Source: Amaranthus tricolor
Taxonomy: Eukaryota > Streptophyta > Magnoliopsida > Caryophyllales > Amaranthaceae
Assembly: GCF_026212465.1 (NCBI RefSeq)
Contig: NC_080057.1
Span: forward strand, 16,959,376-17,023,375
Direction: 5' to 3'
Length of the DNA stretch: 64,000 nucleotides
The notes under the pieces are model-generated. The model was not told where the DNA came from and made no database searches. It saw only the letters and a program-made list of their open reading frames with translations. The number at the start of each line of letters is the position of its first letter. Within the stretch, counting starts at the first letter, position 1. The position numbers and the translations under genes are program-made. Of this stretch, positions 10,899 through 22,973 are shown in pieces.

Positions 10899-12205
10899 TA
10901 GGGATGATAATGGATTGAATTCGGCTCGGATTATTCACCCTTCTGTTTTGCTCTAGATAAAATGCGGATTATGTTTTTCAGTCAATCTCTACTCGGAGTC
11001 GAATTATGCATACTCCAACTTTGCTCCGACGCGGACCTCTGATGGAGTTCGGATTATTTATTAAGCTTTAATCTTATCGATATTGTACTAATGATTTAAA
11101 AGGAAGAGTAGCCTTTCAAATACAACATTGAAAAAAACTATGTCTTATAAATTCTGCAATCGCAATTAAAATCATAGAGTCGGAACAAGAATTGTATGAT
11201 TTTACTGATTCTACATGATTCTAAAATTACTCCACAATAATACAAAGCCTTAAGCCACCCAAATCAACTATATCCTTGAACCCTAATTTTCACGTAATTT
11301 TTTACTTTCTAATGATTAAATTGAAACTCTTGACCAAAGTATGTCTATTTTATGAATAACTTGCGTGGGGGTTGGGACTCTTAGCTTTTTAATAAAAATG
11401 GTTGCTACCTTAAAGCTATTTATTTATCTAGACTACCAATTGAGGTTTGATTTCATTTTGTGTTACTGACTTATAAATGATTGAATTGGTGTTAATAATT
11501 ATTAGAGTTTTAAATAAATGTTACAATATACTGTGGCTTTGATAAACCTATCACAAGATTATTCTACTTGATTGGCATTGCTTAATTTAACAAGTATCAT
11601 TATATCTATTTGGTGTGTTTGTTTTAGTAAATTATTGAATAGTTTATATATTTTTTTTGTTTATCAATTCATTAAAATAATAGAAAAAAGTAAATAAATC
11701 AGAAGTATATTTGTATTTTTAAATAATGACAAAGTTTTTAATTATTAAATGAGTTTTTAAGTGTTCTTTACAATAAAAATGGTTAAAGAGTATACATAAT
11801 CAATAACAACTTAATTTTGCAAAATTTTTGAATCATTCAATTTTACAAAATTTAAAATTCTAAGAGTTGTTTTTTATTTGAGTTAAATTTATGCTTATAA
11901 CGACCTTGACTTTAATTAACTTGATCTATTTTAATATTCAATTATATGAAACCAAAACCATTAACTTTAAAACTATGAGTATTATAATTATGTTCAATTT
12001 AGAGTTAGGTGTCAGATCGAGTAGAAGTCGGGTCGAATCGAAGTTGGCGTCGGGTCAGAATATCAGATTTTTTATGAGGTCAAACTCCGATCCATCTCTA
12101 AATTGGATTCAGAGTCGGATACTATTGTTCTCGGACTCGAATCGGATTAAATTCCTCGAATCAGGTTGAATCAGGACGCGAATTCGATCTGAATTGCCAT
12201 CCCTA
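10899..12205. mobile_element. Non-autonomous DNA transposon, hAT-like
   Basis: It begins TAGGGATGATAATGGATTG and ends with CAGATCGAATTC-type sequence closing in GAATTGCCATCCCTA, giving a TAGGGATGNNAAT terminal inverted repeat. The flanking 8-mers CTTTTTAT and TTTTTGAT match at 6 of 8 positions, consistent with a worn 8-bp hAT duplication. Both ends carry GTCGGATTCGG-type repeats; the centre is AT-rich and non-coding. A 92-codon ORF at 11891 is judged accidental. Confidence 0.6.
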
Positions 12206-12689
12206 TTTTTGATCTGTAAGTTTATCTTTAAGCCTTTTAAATTCATAAAATAAACATTCTACTTACTTCACTGATTTAAGTGTTAATTATGCTTTTATAT
12301 TTTCTAAGTTTATTTAGTATAATTAAATTCTTAGTTAGTTATGGTTAGTTGTTTATTCAGTTTGTAATAAGTGAACTTTAATTAGCTTAATTGTAAGTAA
12401 GTTGTTACAAGTTGTAATATGATTTTTAGAGTCATCACATAACATCCAATCTCAACTCAACTCCTTAAAAGCTTCATTCTGAGCTTGTGAAAATCATAAA
12501 GAAGGCCGGTCTAAATTCCTCTAAAAGCTACGATTTTGTTACAAAGATGTGGGAGGCTATGTGAAAGAGGTTAATTTCGATTTTTTTTTCCTTTTCAAAT
12601 ACGTAAATTTAGATTGTGTTTCTGTGATGAAACGAGAACGTACAAGACACTTGAAATACTGGAAGTGGGAGCGTTGTCGAGAGCGGCAA

Positions 12690-13210
12690 TTCGCGGAAGG
12701 AAGTGACTTGAATTCCTGCAACACAACACGTTAGCCTTGTCCGGGGGTGATCTCCCGGAAAACCCCTCCGACGCTCAAGTTAGAGCGGAAATAAGAGATT
12801 AATGAATAAATGAGGAGATGGAGAATGTAGGAATATGAGTGTAGGGGCGGAAGTTGCTTGTATTTTTGGTAGGCTAGTGAAGAGGGTTATGAACAAGGAT
12901 TTTAGAGGGGCTATTATCAGATGATCCTTTTCTTGAAGTTTGGCTGTCTCTATTTATAAAGGTGGAGAGGGAGTTACTTCTGGGAAAAGGGTGATTATCA
13001 TACATAGTGGTAGGCGGTTATCAACACCAAAGAAGGGGAATCATGAAATTGAGGAGTAGTGTTCAGTTAAAGAGGAGAAGTTAGGGTTCTGGGAAGTTAT
13101 TAGCTTATGGGCCAAGTGAGGAAGTTGCGGATTACAGAAAAAGGCCTTTGACCGATAGTCAAGGTCAATCAAAAAGGTCAAAGGACATTAAGGTAATACG
13201 ACACTAATAA
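12690..13210 (-). mobile_element. Possible LTR fragment of a Gypsy-type retrotransposon
   Basis: On the minus strand, CTTGAGCGTCGGAGGGG followed by TTCCGGGAGATCACCCCCGG and a TTGCAGG word is a pattern often seen at the ends of plant Gypsy LTRs. TATTTATAAAGG near 12951 is promoter-like on the plus strand. LTR ends and a partner LTR were not found, so this is tentative. The rest of 12206-13433 shows no gene. Confidence 0.35.
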
Positions 13211-13433
13211 TTTAAATAAATAGATGAGCAAATGAATGTTACCATGACAGATTGAGTTGAGTTTTTGACTTTATCATATAATAGAAAAATATTCTTTTAA
13301 CTCATATGGTGATGGGGAGCTTTAAATTTCCAAAAAAGTATTCCTTAAAGATGAACAGGATGTTGTTTTTGGGACAAAAGTCATTATGACTGTTGAGGTT
13401 GGTGACTCTAATTAAGTATCTTCATAAATGTTG

Positions 13434-13794
13434 ATTATTGAGCGATAGCGAAAGCAAGAATCGTTGAACAATAATGAAACAATAAGAAATTCAATGCAAA
13501 CAATAAGAAATTCAATGCAAACAATAAGAAAATGACACAAGAGATTTAACATGATTCACTATCAATGTGATAGCTACGTCCACCGGCAATGAGATCAAAT
13601 AATTTCAATATGATCGTAAGAATTTACAAGATGAATTACAATTACACTCACAAATTATAATGACTCTCTTGTGATCTCTCTCAATTGTGAATCATTATGC
13701 CCTAACCCTAAAATGGGAGTTTATATACTAATGCTCAATGAAAGGAAAAGTAACCGACCCGAATAAGCATAAAGGAAAATGCTCCCGTGAAAAG
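13434..13794 (-). repeat. 3' LTR of Copia element 1, internally shortened
   Basis: Homologous to 17884-18389 over about 345 bp with roughly 7% substitutions by eye. It contains a duplicated 21-bp unit (AATAAGAAATTCAATGCAAA recurs) and lacks the first roughly 150 bp of the other LTR, the join lying near 13795. Confidence 0.75.
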
Positions 13795-13796
13795 AC

Positions 13797-16700
13797 TTAG
13801 TAATCAATATAGTAATCAATATTTAGCAAGTCTAAGCAATGTTTAAACTTACTAAATGGAACAGACTTAGTAAAGAAATCAGCTGGGTTGTCAATGGTCC
13901 CGATCTTCTTTACCTTTGCTCTCTTATCAGTATGCAAGAAATGATACCTAACATCAATGTGCTTGGTCCGATCATGGTGCACTTGGTTTTTAGCTAAGAA
14001 AATGGCACTTATATCACAATACACCGTAGCAAAATCCTGTGCAATACCCTGTTCATCTACAAGGCCTTTGAGCCATATAGACTCCTTAGCTGCAGAAGTT
14101 AAAGCCTTGTACTCAGCTTTAATAGTAGACTACGTAACCGAAGACTGCAATGTAGACTTCTAACTAACCACAGAACCACCACAAGTAAACACATATCCGG
14201 TCACCGACCTCCTGGTATCCACATTAGCTGCATAATCAGAATCACTATACCCAATTAACAAACATTCCTTACCATTCCCATACACAAGACCAATATCAGT
14301 TGTCCCTCTTAAATAGAGAAAAATCCTTTTCACCCCCTGCCAGTGCTCTCTCCCAGGTCGAGCCATGAACCTACTTACAACACTAACAGCGTGCGAAATA
14401 TTCAGCCTAGTACAGACCATAGCATACCTCTAACAACCAACTGCGTTGGCATACGGGACCCTAGACATATACGCCAACTCCTCCTCAGTTTGAGGTGACA
14501 TAGACAAAGACAATTTGTAGCTCACAGATGTTGGTGTACTTATAGGCTTCGATTTCTCCATCCCAAAACGAGACAAAATCTTTTCGATGTAACTTTTCTA
14601 AGTCAAGAAAAGGTTACCCTTAGCGCGATCCCTATAGATCTCCTTACCCAAAATCTTCTTGGCGGAACCCAAATCTTTCATGTCAAATTCCGAGCTATGC
14701 AACTCTTTAAGTCTAGCAACATCAGATTTATTCTGGCAACAAGCATGTCATCAACATATAACAGCAGATAAACCATGGAACCATTATCTAACTTACAATG
14801 ATACACACAACAATCATACGAGTTCCTATCAAAATCATGCGAAACCATAAAAGAATCAAACCTCTTGTACCACTACCGAGGGGATTGCTTAAGTCCATAC
14901 AATGACTTTAGCAATCTGCATGCATAGTGCTCTTTCCTTGGAATCTCGAATCCCTCGGGCTGCTTCATCTAAATCTCCTCCTCTAAATCACCATGGAGGA
15001 AAGCCGTCTTAACATCCAGCTGCTCCAGCTCAAGGTCATAATGTGCTACAATTGATAATAGCACACGAATAGAAGTATGTTGAACCACCGGTGAGAATAT
15101 CTCCACAAAGTCAACCCCCTCTATCTGACTGAACCCCTTTGCAACTAGCCTAGCCTTAAAACGAACTTTCTCAGATTCAGATGACCCTTCTTTCTTCTTA
15201 AAAATCCATTTGCACCCTACAAGTTTCCTCCCCTCCGATACCTTCACAAGTTCCCGCACTCTGTTCTTGTGAAGAGACCGCATCTCTTCACCCATTGCAG
15301 TAAGCCATTGCGTCGACTCACTGCAACTAATTGCTTGTTTATACGTGGCAGGTTCATATGACTCTATATCATTAGCTACACTCAATGCATAACCTATCAA
15401 ATTCTCAACAAAGCAATTTCTTCCTTCCATCTCTTTAATCAACCTAACAGGCTTCTTGATAACCTATCAGATTGACTGGATGACCGCTGATTAGACTGCT
15501 CCACCTCCTCCCCAGAGTTAGGAGAAGATGGAACAACCTCAGGTTCAGGAGTACTTGGCACGGGAATCTCAGCATCATCATCAATAAATTGCACTCGAGG
15601 TAAATCAACAATGGATGACTGATGTACCTCAAGTACTCCATCTGTCTGCAGTAAGTTCTCCCCTTCTTTTCCCAATTCATAAGACTCCGTGCTTTTCTTT
15701 GAATACATGGTGTTCTCATCGAAAGTAACATCCCTATTAAGAATGACTCGACCCTCCGAAGGTGAATAGATCCTAAACCCCTTCACACCATCACCGTACC
15801 CAACAAAACACCCCATCTTGGGTCGTGGATACAGCTTACCCTCACTAACATGATAATAAGCAACACAGCTAAAGATCTTCAAATTAGAGAAACTAGGCAA
15901 CTTACCACTCGAGATCCCAAACGAGATTTTAAAGTCAATTCCCGAATGAGGACCCTTATTGATGATATAACAAGTTGTCATCACAGCTTTACTCCAATAC
16001 CTCCTCCCAAGCCTTGCATTAGAGAGCATGCATCGAACTCTCTCAAGCAGTGTCTGATTAACCCACTCTGCAATACCGTTCTACTGTGGTGTCATCCTAA
16101 CGGTATGATGCCGACTAATACCCTCATCTGCGCAGAACTGATTAAGCTCATCTTTGCAAAAGTCTAGCCCATTATCTGTTCGTAGCTTCTTGATCTTCTT
16201 ACCCTGTCGATTCTCCACCAAAGATTTCCATTGCTTAAAAGCTTTGAAGGCCTCATCCTTTGACTTAAGAAACCTAAGATATGTGTATCGGGACTTGTCA
16301 TCTACAAATGACACAAAATAGCGGAAACCTGCCATACCTTCAACCCTAGATGGACCCCAGCAATCTGCATGGATATAATCGAGCACATCATTTGTAATGT
16401 GAGCACCCTTGCTGAACTTTGACCTGTGTTTCTTCCCAAACACACAATGCTCACAAAACTCAAGGTTGGCATCCTTGATCCAGGATAGTAGACCCCTCCA
16501 AGAAAATAGTTGCATCCCCTTCTCCCCCATATGACCAAACCTCATGTGCCAAATCTTGGTTATCTCCCAGTGAGATACCGATGCGCAAACCGCAAAACTA
16601 GCACAGTGTGACACCCTTAAAAGACATAGAGGGTGTTCCTCTTGGTACCCTTAAGTACTAACTCCGAACCTCGATAAATGGACAACTTCCCATCCGAAAA

Positions 16701-17846
16701 CACTCTGTTGTACCCCAAATCATCCAAGGTACCTAATGAAATCAGATTATTCCCCAAAGTAGGGACATGACGCACCCTAGTCAATGTCAACTTTTTCCCA
16801 TCACTAGTCCTCAAGCTTATGAAACCAATAACCATAATCTTACAAGGTTCATTGTTACGTACAATAACCTTACCCCCATTGCTGGTTTCATACGTGTCAA
16901 ACCAGTCTCGACTCGGACTCATATAGAACGAACACCCCGAATCTAGAACCCAATCATCAGAAAGATCCCCAGACTTATCAGAACTCACTAATGCCAAGTC
17001 TTCCACCGAATTATAGTTCTCCTTCGGTTTTTCCTCAACTACAACAGCTTGGGACTTGCCCTTCCTCACCGCACAATTAGCCCTAAAGTGACTCGGTTCC
17101 TTACAGTAATAACAGGTTTTCCTCACAGTCTTACTAGATCTCTCATTGCAATTTCCAGCACCCGACCTAGTATTGTTGCCCTTGTTAACCCCCTTCTTCT
17201 TTTTAGATTTTTCGGACTTAACAAACAACCCACTGCCACTCTCCCCGTTATCATCTATAGCTTTATGACGAAGTTCTCTAGTATAAAGTGCTACCTTCAC
17301 TTCTTCTAAGATGAGTGAGTCCTTACCAACAACAAAAGACTCAACAAAATTCTCATAACTAGACGGTAGAGACACAACTAAAATCAACGCAACATCCTCA
17401 TCATCTATCTTAACATCTAAGTTACGCAAATTTAGTAAAATAGAGTTAAATTTTTCAAGATATTCCCGTAAGGGAGTACTTGACTGCATTCGGAGGCTGA
17501 ACAACTGTTGTTTCAGCAATAATTTGTTGTTCAGTGACTTAGTTATATACAATGACTCCAATTTCATCCATAATTTCGCTGTTGTAGCCTGATCAGCGAC
17601 CTCCTTGATGATGTGATCATCCAAACTTAGCAAAATGGTAGAATGAGCCTTTTCCATCATTCCTGCTAATTGCCTGTCAGTTAGTCCGTCTTCCGACCCC
17701 GCAGTAGTACTCCTTGGAGCCAACGGACGTAAGATTTGTTGTTGTTTCAACAAAGCCTCCATCTTTATTTGCCATAGCTCGAAGCTATTTTTTTCGGTAA
17801 ATTTCTCAATTCTTATTGTAGAATCTCCAGCCATTATTTCACTCAA
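13797..17846 (-). pseudogene. Copia element 1 gag-pol polyprotein, with stops
   Basis: 17846-16617 is an open 409-codon stretch: gag with a CX2CX4HX4C zinc knuckle (CYYCKEPSHFRANC) and an aspartic protease site (WVLDSGCS). It runs into a stop at about 16615. Integrase (16614-15440) shows the HMRFGHMGEKG zinc-binding block and a catalytic segment with RTDNGLDF, then TPQ*NG where a stop replaces a Gln. Reverse transcriptase (from 15442) shows KARLVAKGFSQ and the KTAFLHGDLEEEI block and reads to SLYGLKQSPR*WYK; RNase H resumes at 14420 (GYSDSDYAANVDTRRS) and ends near 13797. Stops include TGG-to-TAG (R*WYK, VS*KST) and further breaks between 14420 and 14970. No protein product is expected. Confidence 0.85.
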
Positions 17847-17883
17847 AACTCTTCAAGGACTTAGACCTGAGCTCTTGATGCCA

Positions 17884-18389
17884 ATTATTGAGCGACACCG
17901 AAAGCAAGAATCGTTGAACAATAATGAAACAATAAGAAATCTAATGCAAACAATAAGAAAATGTCACAAGAGATTTAACGTGATTCACTATCAATGTGAT
18001 AGCTACGTCCACCGGCACCGAGATCAAATAATTTCACTATGATCGCAAAGAATTTACAAGATGAATTACAATCACACTCACAAATTATAATGGCTCTCTT
18101 GTGATCTCTTTCAATTTGTGAATCATTATGCCCCAATCCTAAAATGGGAGTTTATATACTAATGTCCAATGAAAGGAAGTTATTACATGATAAACAAAAA
18201 GTAACCGAACCAAAAAAGCATGAAGGAAAATGCTCCCATCAAAAGAAACCGACATGAAAACATAACGCACACGCCCCGCGGGCTTCTCTGCGCCTAGCGG
18301 ACCCACCTATACCTCCTTCATGACTCTTCTCTTGATTCATCTTCTTTGTCATTCAATGGTGCTACTAGTTAGAGTCACAATACTCAACA
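17884..18389 (-). repeat. 5' LTR of Copia element 1
   Basis: It directly precedes the primer-binding site on the minus strand and starts TGTTGAG. It shares with 13434-13794 the distinctive block GTGATAGCTACGTCCACCGG. Confidence 0.8.
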
Positions 18390-18394
18390 TTGAT

Positions 18395-18965
18395 GAATCA
18401 AGGGTCAAGGTTGATCGTGGATGATCATGTTTTCTAGGAAGCAAAGCGGACTCGGCGGCTTGGGCTTGCGTAAGCACAGCCAAGTCGGTTGTAAAGGTTG
18501 TTCTGGTAAGTGTTGAAGCTCGCGAGTACTATTGCTGCTCACGAAACTCATCAGTTTTCAAGTCTAATTTTGGAGACTATAAAGCCGACCCGATAGTTGA
18601 ATTGATACCCATGGAAGCCGACTCGATTGGGCATGCGGGGCAGTGGGAAATTCTTTACCTTCGCCAATTATTTCATTTTATTACTTAAAGCCCAAGCCTT
18701 TTCTTTACAGGGACTACTATATAAACTCCTCTTCATTAGGGTTAGAGTTTTTAGTAGAGAATACAAGAGAGAAAAATCGAGCCATTACAAAAATTGATTC
18801 ATCTTTGTAAATCATTACAGTTTATAGTAAAATTATTTGTTTTTAGTGCCGGTGAATATAGCTATCACATTGATAGTAGACCACATTAATTCTTGGGTGT
18901 GATTTTCTTATTATTTGCATTGATAATGAATAAGGGCACATAAGGAAAACAAAGGGTCTTATGTT
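18395..18965 (+). mobile_element. Related Copia LTR in opposite orientation, head to head with element 1
   Basis: About 18640-18960 on the plus strand is a diverged version of the element-1 LTR read in its sense direction: GTGCCGGTGAATATAGCTAT and CACATTGATAGT match the element-1 block, preceded by TATATAAACTCC promoter-like sequence. The two LTRs face away from a shared point near 18390. No internal region follows, so it is a solo or truncated LTR. Confidence 0.6.
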
Positions 18966-18979
18966 AAGAATGAGATCTT

Positions 18980-20890
18980 AGAAAATGAATAGCTTGATTG
19001 GTAGATTTTTAGAGCTAGTGAATATCATGAAAAAGAGGAAATTTAACACTAAATGTCTACAAGAGACAAAATAGATTAAAATTTGGGCTAAAAAAATAAT
19101 AGGTTGGATTGAAGGCAGATGGTTCTCGGAACAAGATAGAAATCAGAAAGGAGTTGGTGTGTCATTATGGATGAACGAACATGTAAGGATGTTGTAGATA
19201 TGCATGAAGTCAAAGTCTTTGTATCAAGCTGGCGACAAAGTATTTTTGTCTCCATTTTTGTCGTCTAACATGTTTATACAGAAATTTGTTTTGTATCCAA
19301 AATGAGTTATTTTTATAGTGATAGTGTTTTGTTAGAAACCAACTATGATATATATCTAATATGATTAGTTTACTACTATTATAATCGGGTCCTATGAGGT
19401 CACACATATAAGTAATCAATCGGATATATATTGACACCAAGAATATAAGATGCTCATGGAACACTTAAGTATGAGGAGATTATTGCATGTATTGATGATG
19501 TGTTTAATTGAGAATTAAACCACACATTTAAATTATCATTAGTGTTTGTAACTTCCATTTGTGGAGTTAAAAGGGTGATGAAAAGTGTATAAATAGTGTC
19601 ATTGTTCATCTCATTTCTACAACACAGCATTCTAGCACTCTACATATTTTCCACCTAAAAAGTAACGAGAAAATGAGTTTTGTTATCTCGCACTAGCATG
19701 CGTGGTGATCCGTTCGATGCTTGTGGACCAACATTAAAGGAATGACATTTAATGTTCTATCATCTCGATTTTGGCATATTTCATACTCGATTATATAATG
19801 TGGAATTCATGCATCATGAGTATGATATTCTCCTATATTTGATAATTCATATTATGATATGCATGTGATTCTGTGTAGATGTTAACAAATAGTTTCTTGC
19901 AATTCCGCTTCAAGCATCTATATTCCTACATGAAGGACGATAGGATTATAAGAGGGAAAATTGTATATGATAAAGAGATTTTTAATTTAATAAGTGCCTA
20001 CACACCCTATGGGAGCATAGAGGAATCGATTAAAAGTAAATTCTGGGAGGACCTCAATGATATGGTGCAAAATATACAGATGAATGAGAAGCTTTATATA
20101 AGAGATGATTTTAATGGACATGTAGGGGTATGTCGTAGTGGCTACGAAAACATTCATGGTGATTTTTGTATTAAAACTATGATTATAAAAGGAGTCCATT
20201 TTAAATTTCGCACTCTCATATGATTTGTTGTTTGCTAAGATATGGTTTAAGAAGAGAGATAGTCATTTGGTGACTTTTAGACCTAGAGTAAAGGCAACTT
20301 GAATCAACAACTTTTTGATAAGGATGATAGACAGAGTTAGTTTCCTAAACTGAAAGGTTCTCCTAAGAGTGTGCGTAACCACCCATCACACACTCCGTAT
20401 CATGTTTGCTTTCAAGCAAGACTAAAGGTAAAGAAAGCCAAAGAAGAACGTAGGGTTAAATGTCAGAGATTAAAAGAGGATAATACTAAAGTTTTTATCG
20501 AAAAAGTTATTAAAGAAGTAGAATGGGAGATGACTTTGAAGTGGAGCATTTTTGGACAAAAATGAAAACTTGCATCGTTCGAAGACCTAAAATGATTTTA
20601 GGAGACGCAGGTGGTAATTTCGTGAGAAGGAAGGATACAATATGGTGGAATGGGGACATGAAGATAATTATAAAGGAAATGATCAAAAATGTTATCTTGC
20701 ATTAGGAATATATAGAAGTCAAGAAAAATTAGCCAAGTATGTGAAAATCAAAACCATGACAAAAGTAGTAATTTGCGAGGTAAAATTAAAAGATTTTAAA
20801 GAGGTATTTGACAAACTATATTCTAAAGAAGGGGAAAAAGAGATATATATTATGGTCCTGCGCGCTAACTTTATTAAAATAATATTTTTT
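18980..20890 (+). pseudogene. LINE ORF2 endonuclease fragment (craniofacial-development-protein-2-like), interrupted
   Basis: Frames at 18990-19200 (LELVNIMKKRKFNTKCLQETK, then GVGVSLWMNEHV), 19935-20175 (AYTPYGSIEESIKSKFWEDL, then DDFNGHVGVCRSGYENIHG), 20230-20290 (KKRDSHLVTFRPR) and 20610-20860 (DTIWWNGDM, then KEGEKEIY) follow the order of the apurinic endonuclease and linker of plant LINEs often annotated as CFDP2-like. Frameshifts and stops break it. About 19225-19930 is unrelated sequence inserted between two endonuclease blocks. The reverse transcriptase part is missing. Confidence 0.65.
19225..19930. mobile_element. Insertion within the LINE fragment, possibly a solo LTR
   Basis: The LINE reading is broken here by about 700 bp that contains TGTTAGAAACC (19330) and a GTTAACA end (about 19887), with GTGTATAAATAGTG promoter-like sequence near 19586. 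The look is that of an LTR, but no target duplication could be fixed, so limits are approximate. Confidence 0.4.
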
Positions 20891-20895
20891 AAATA

Positions 20896-21304
20896 AGGGA
20901 TATTCTATATGGTAGCAACTAACAACATACCAGATCTTAAAAATAATTCCACAGAATAGCATTGTAATGTTGTACTTAAAGCTACAGTAAAATTAATGGG
21001 CAAAACATATTTAATTGTTCGTTAAGTTGTGAAATATCTTATTTGTCCTTGTGTTCTTTCCTTAAAGCCACAATAGAATGTATAGTTAAGATTTGTTACC
21101 ATCGGTATTTCATAAAAGTATGTTGCTACCATATAAAATATTCCTAAGATATTTCACAATTTAACGGCTAATTAAATTTTTTTAACCCATTACTGTTATT
21201 GTAGCTTTAAGTACAATATTACAATGTTATTTTGTGGAATTTTTTTAAGATTTGCCACTACTGGCATTTTATAAAAGTATGTTACTATCATATAGAATAT
21301 CCCT
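20896..21304. mobile_element. Foldback MITE with long inverted repeats
   Basis: The left arm AGGGATATTCTATATGGTAG and the right arm (reverse complement of CTATCATATAGAATATCCCT) pair, and complementarity continues inward for over 100 bp on each side, including CTTAAAGCTACAGTAA versus TTATTGTAGCTTTAAG. There is no ORF. The superfamily is uncertain because the flanking duplication is unclear. Confidence 0.7.
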
Positions 21305-21347
21305 TTAAAAATTATTGTCCTAATATTTTTTTACTAACTTTATTTAA

Positions 21348-22460
21348 TTTTTTTTTGGAAGAAAAGAAATTTTATTCCAAAATAAAGCCGTTACAGACAC
21401 CAAAAAGGCAGAGCCTTAAAGACAATCCTTCGAGCTCAAAACAGTGAAATAACATCCTACACACAGTGAGGATATAAACTAAACAATGGATGCTTAACTT
21501 CTAACTTCACAGACTTCATAAGAACACTAGGCAAAGCCAACCTTAAATTCCAGACAGAATCATTACATGTCTTCCATATCTGATAAATGAGACTACACAA
21601 GGAAGTTGTAATTACCTTTTTTTCAAATTTCGACACCTTCCACTTGCTTGGTCTGATAGAGGAGAGTGAGGATATACTGGTTCCAAGCCATGAATTTAAG
21701 ATGCTAAGGCACTGGTGACTCCAAGGACAGTGAAAAAAGATATGATCAGCAGATTCACTGGCCTCACCACTCATAGGACACAAGTCATCATCTATAACAC
21801 CAATGGCTTTCAGTCTATCTCTTGTTTTTAGTCTATTAAGCATCACCATCCAGTAGAAAAACTGTGCTTTAGGAATAGAGGATCTATTCCAGACCAATTT
21901 GCTCCATTGCACCAAAGGATTCGAACCCAAAAGGTCCTTATACACTGAGTGGAAGTTGTACTTATCAGTATCCAACCATCTCCTGATCTTATCCCTAACC
22001 GTACATAACTTCTTGAATGACAAACTGGCTGTAGGAGGGGGATTGAAGATCACCCAGTTCCCTTCCTTTATAAGTACACCATGAATCCAACATACCCACA
22101 AAGATTCATGAAGACAGCTAATATGCCAAACAATTTTACCCACAGTAGCAAAATTCCAAAGGTCAAGATTCCTGATTCCAAGAGCTCCTTCTTTTTTAGG
22201 TCTACACAGAAGTTCTCAGCTAACATTACCAGATCTAGTATCCTGGCAATCATAGTGCCAAAGAAAAGTTCTACTGATCATATTTACAGCCTTTATCATT
22301 TTTTGGGAAGGATAAAGATTTGACACCAGTATGAGTTATACTCATGAGAACAGAGTTAACCAATTGCAACCTACCAGCATAAGAAAGTTTCTGACCCTGC
22401 CAACCTTTGATTTCGCTTGTCATTTTTTCCACCGAATGTACACAATTAGCTATTTTAATA
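21348..22460 (-). pseudogene. 3' part of a LINE (L1-type) with RT end and zf-RVT domain
   Basis: Minus-strand frames give a reverse-transcriptase tail near 22430-22290 (IKGWQGQKLSYAGRLQLVNS) and, at 22143-21457, the zinc-binding reverse transcriptase domain (WNRSSIPKAQFFYWMVMLNR, then CPMSGEASESADHIFFHCPW). A short A tract on the minus strand at about 21351-21360 marks the 3' end. Frame changes between 22290 and 22140 break it. It is truncated exactly where a Stowaway MITE begins at 22461. Confidence 0.75.
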
Positions 22461-22745
22461 CTCCCTCCACACCAATATAAATGTCCCATTTGCTTGGGCA
22501 CGGATATTAAGAGTGGTGTGGGGTCCATTAAAAAGGTAGTAGTTAGGTAAGTAGTGAAAGGTAATCAGTGAAGGGTAATTAGTGAAAGGTAGTTGGGTAA
22601 GTAAGGTATATGAGGGTATATTCGTAATTACTTGTATAAATTAAGAATATTTAGGTAAAAAAAATATCGACAAAAATAGAAATATGACAATTGATATGGT
22701 TTTGCCAAATAAGGAAATGTGACAATTATATTGGTGTGGAGGGAG
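22461..22745. mobile_element. Intact Stowaway MITE, 285 bp, TA target duplication
   Basis: The ends CTCCCTCCACACCAATATAA and its near-perfect complement TTATATTGGTGTGGAGGGAG form about 25-bp terminal inverted repeats, flanked by TA on both sides (22459-22460 and 22746-22747). There is no coding capacity; a Tc1/mariner transposase acts in trans on such elements. It joins the LINE fragment on its left. Confidence 0.9.
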
Positions 22746-22973
22746 TATTTTTTAGTGTTAACGTTAACACCATTTTTTCAATTAACTTTATTATTCAATA
22801 AAATAATATATCTACATTCTAAAAGATTCAAGTTTCTTAATTCCCGTTAACATCCATATGAGAACATTTATAGGAAATAGAAGAAGTAATTGATAATATT
22901 ACAAATAACAAAGTGCATCAAATCAACTAACTTCAATTTCCATATAAGAAATTATTATAGTAAAAAGTACTAA

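Larger units (their letters stand above)
13434..18389 (-). mobile_element. Copia LTR retrotransposon 1 (Tnt1/Tork-like), degenerate
   Basis: Order on the minus strand: 5' LTR 17884-18389, primer-binding site TGGCATCAAGAGC (plus 17871-17883, initiator Met tRNA type), gag, protease, integrase, reverse transcriptase, RNase H, then the shortened 3' LTR. Integrase precedes reverse transcriptase, which defines Copia. Several stop codons and a roughly 7% LTR difference point to an old, inactive copy. The 5' LTR begins TGTTGAGTATTGTGACTC at plus 18389. No clear 5-bp target duplication was found. Confidence 0.85.

Noticed and set aside
11891..12169. 92-codon ORF
   Set aside because: It lies in the subterminal repeat part of the 10899-12205 transposon; no family features.
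19210..19464. 84-codon minus-strand ORF
   Set aside because: It spans the boundary of the insertion in the LINE fragment; AT-rich and without recognisable features.
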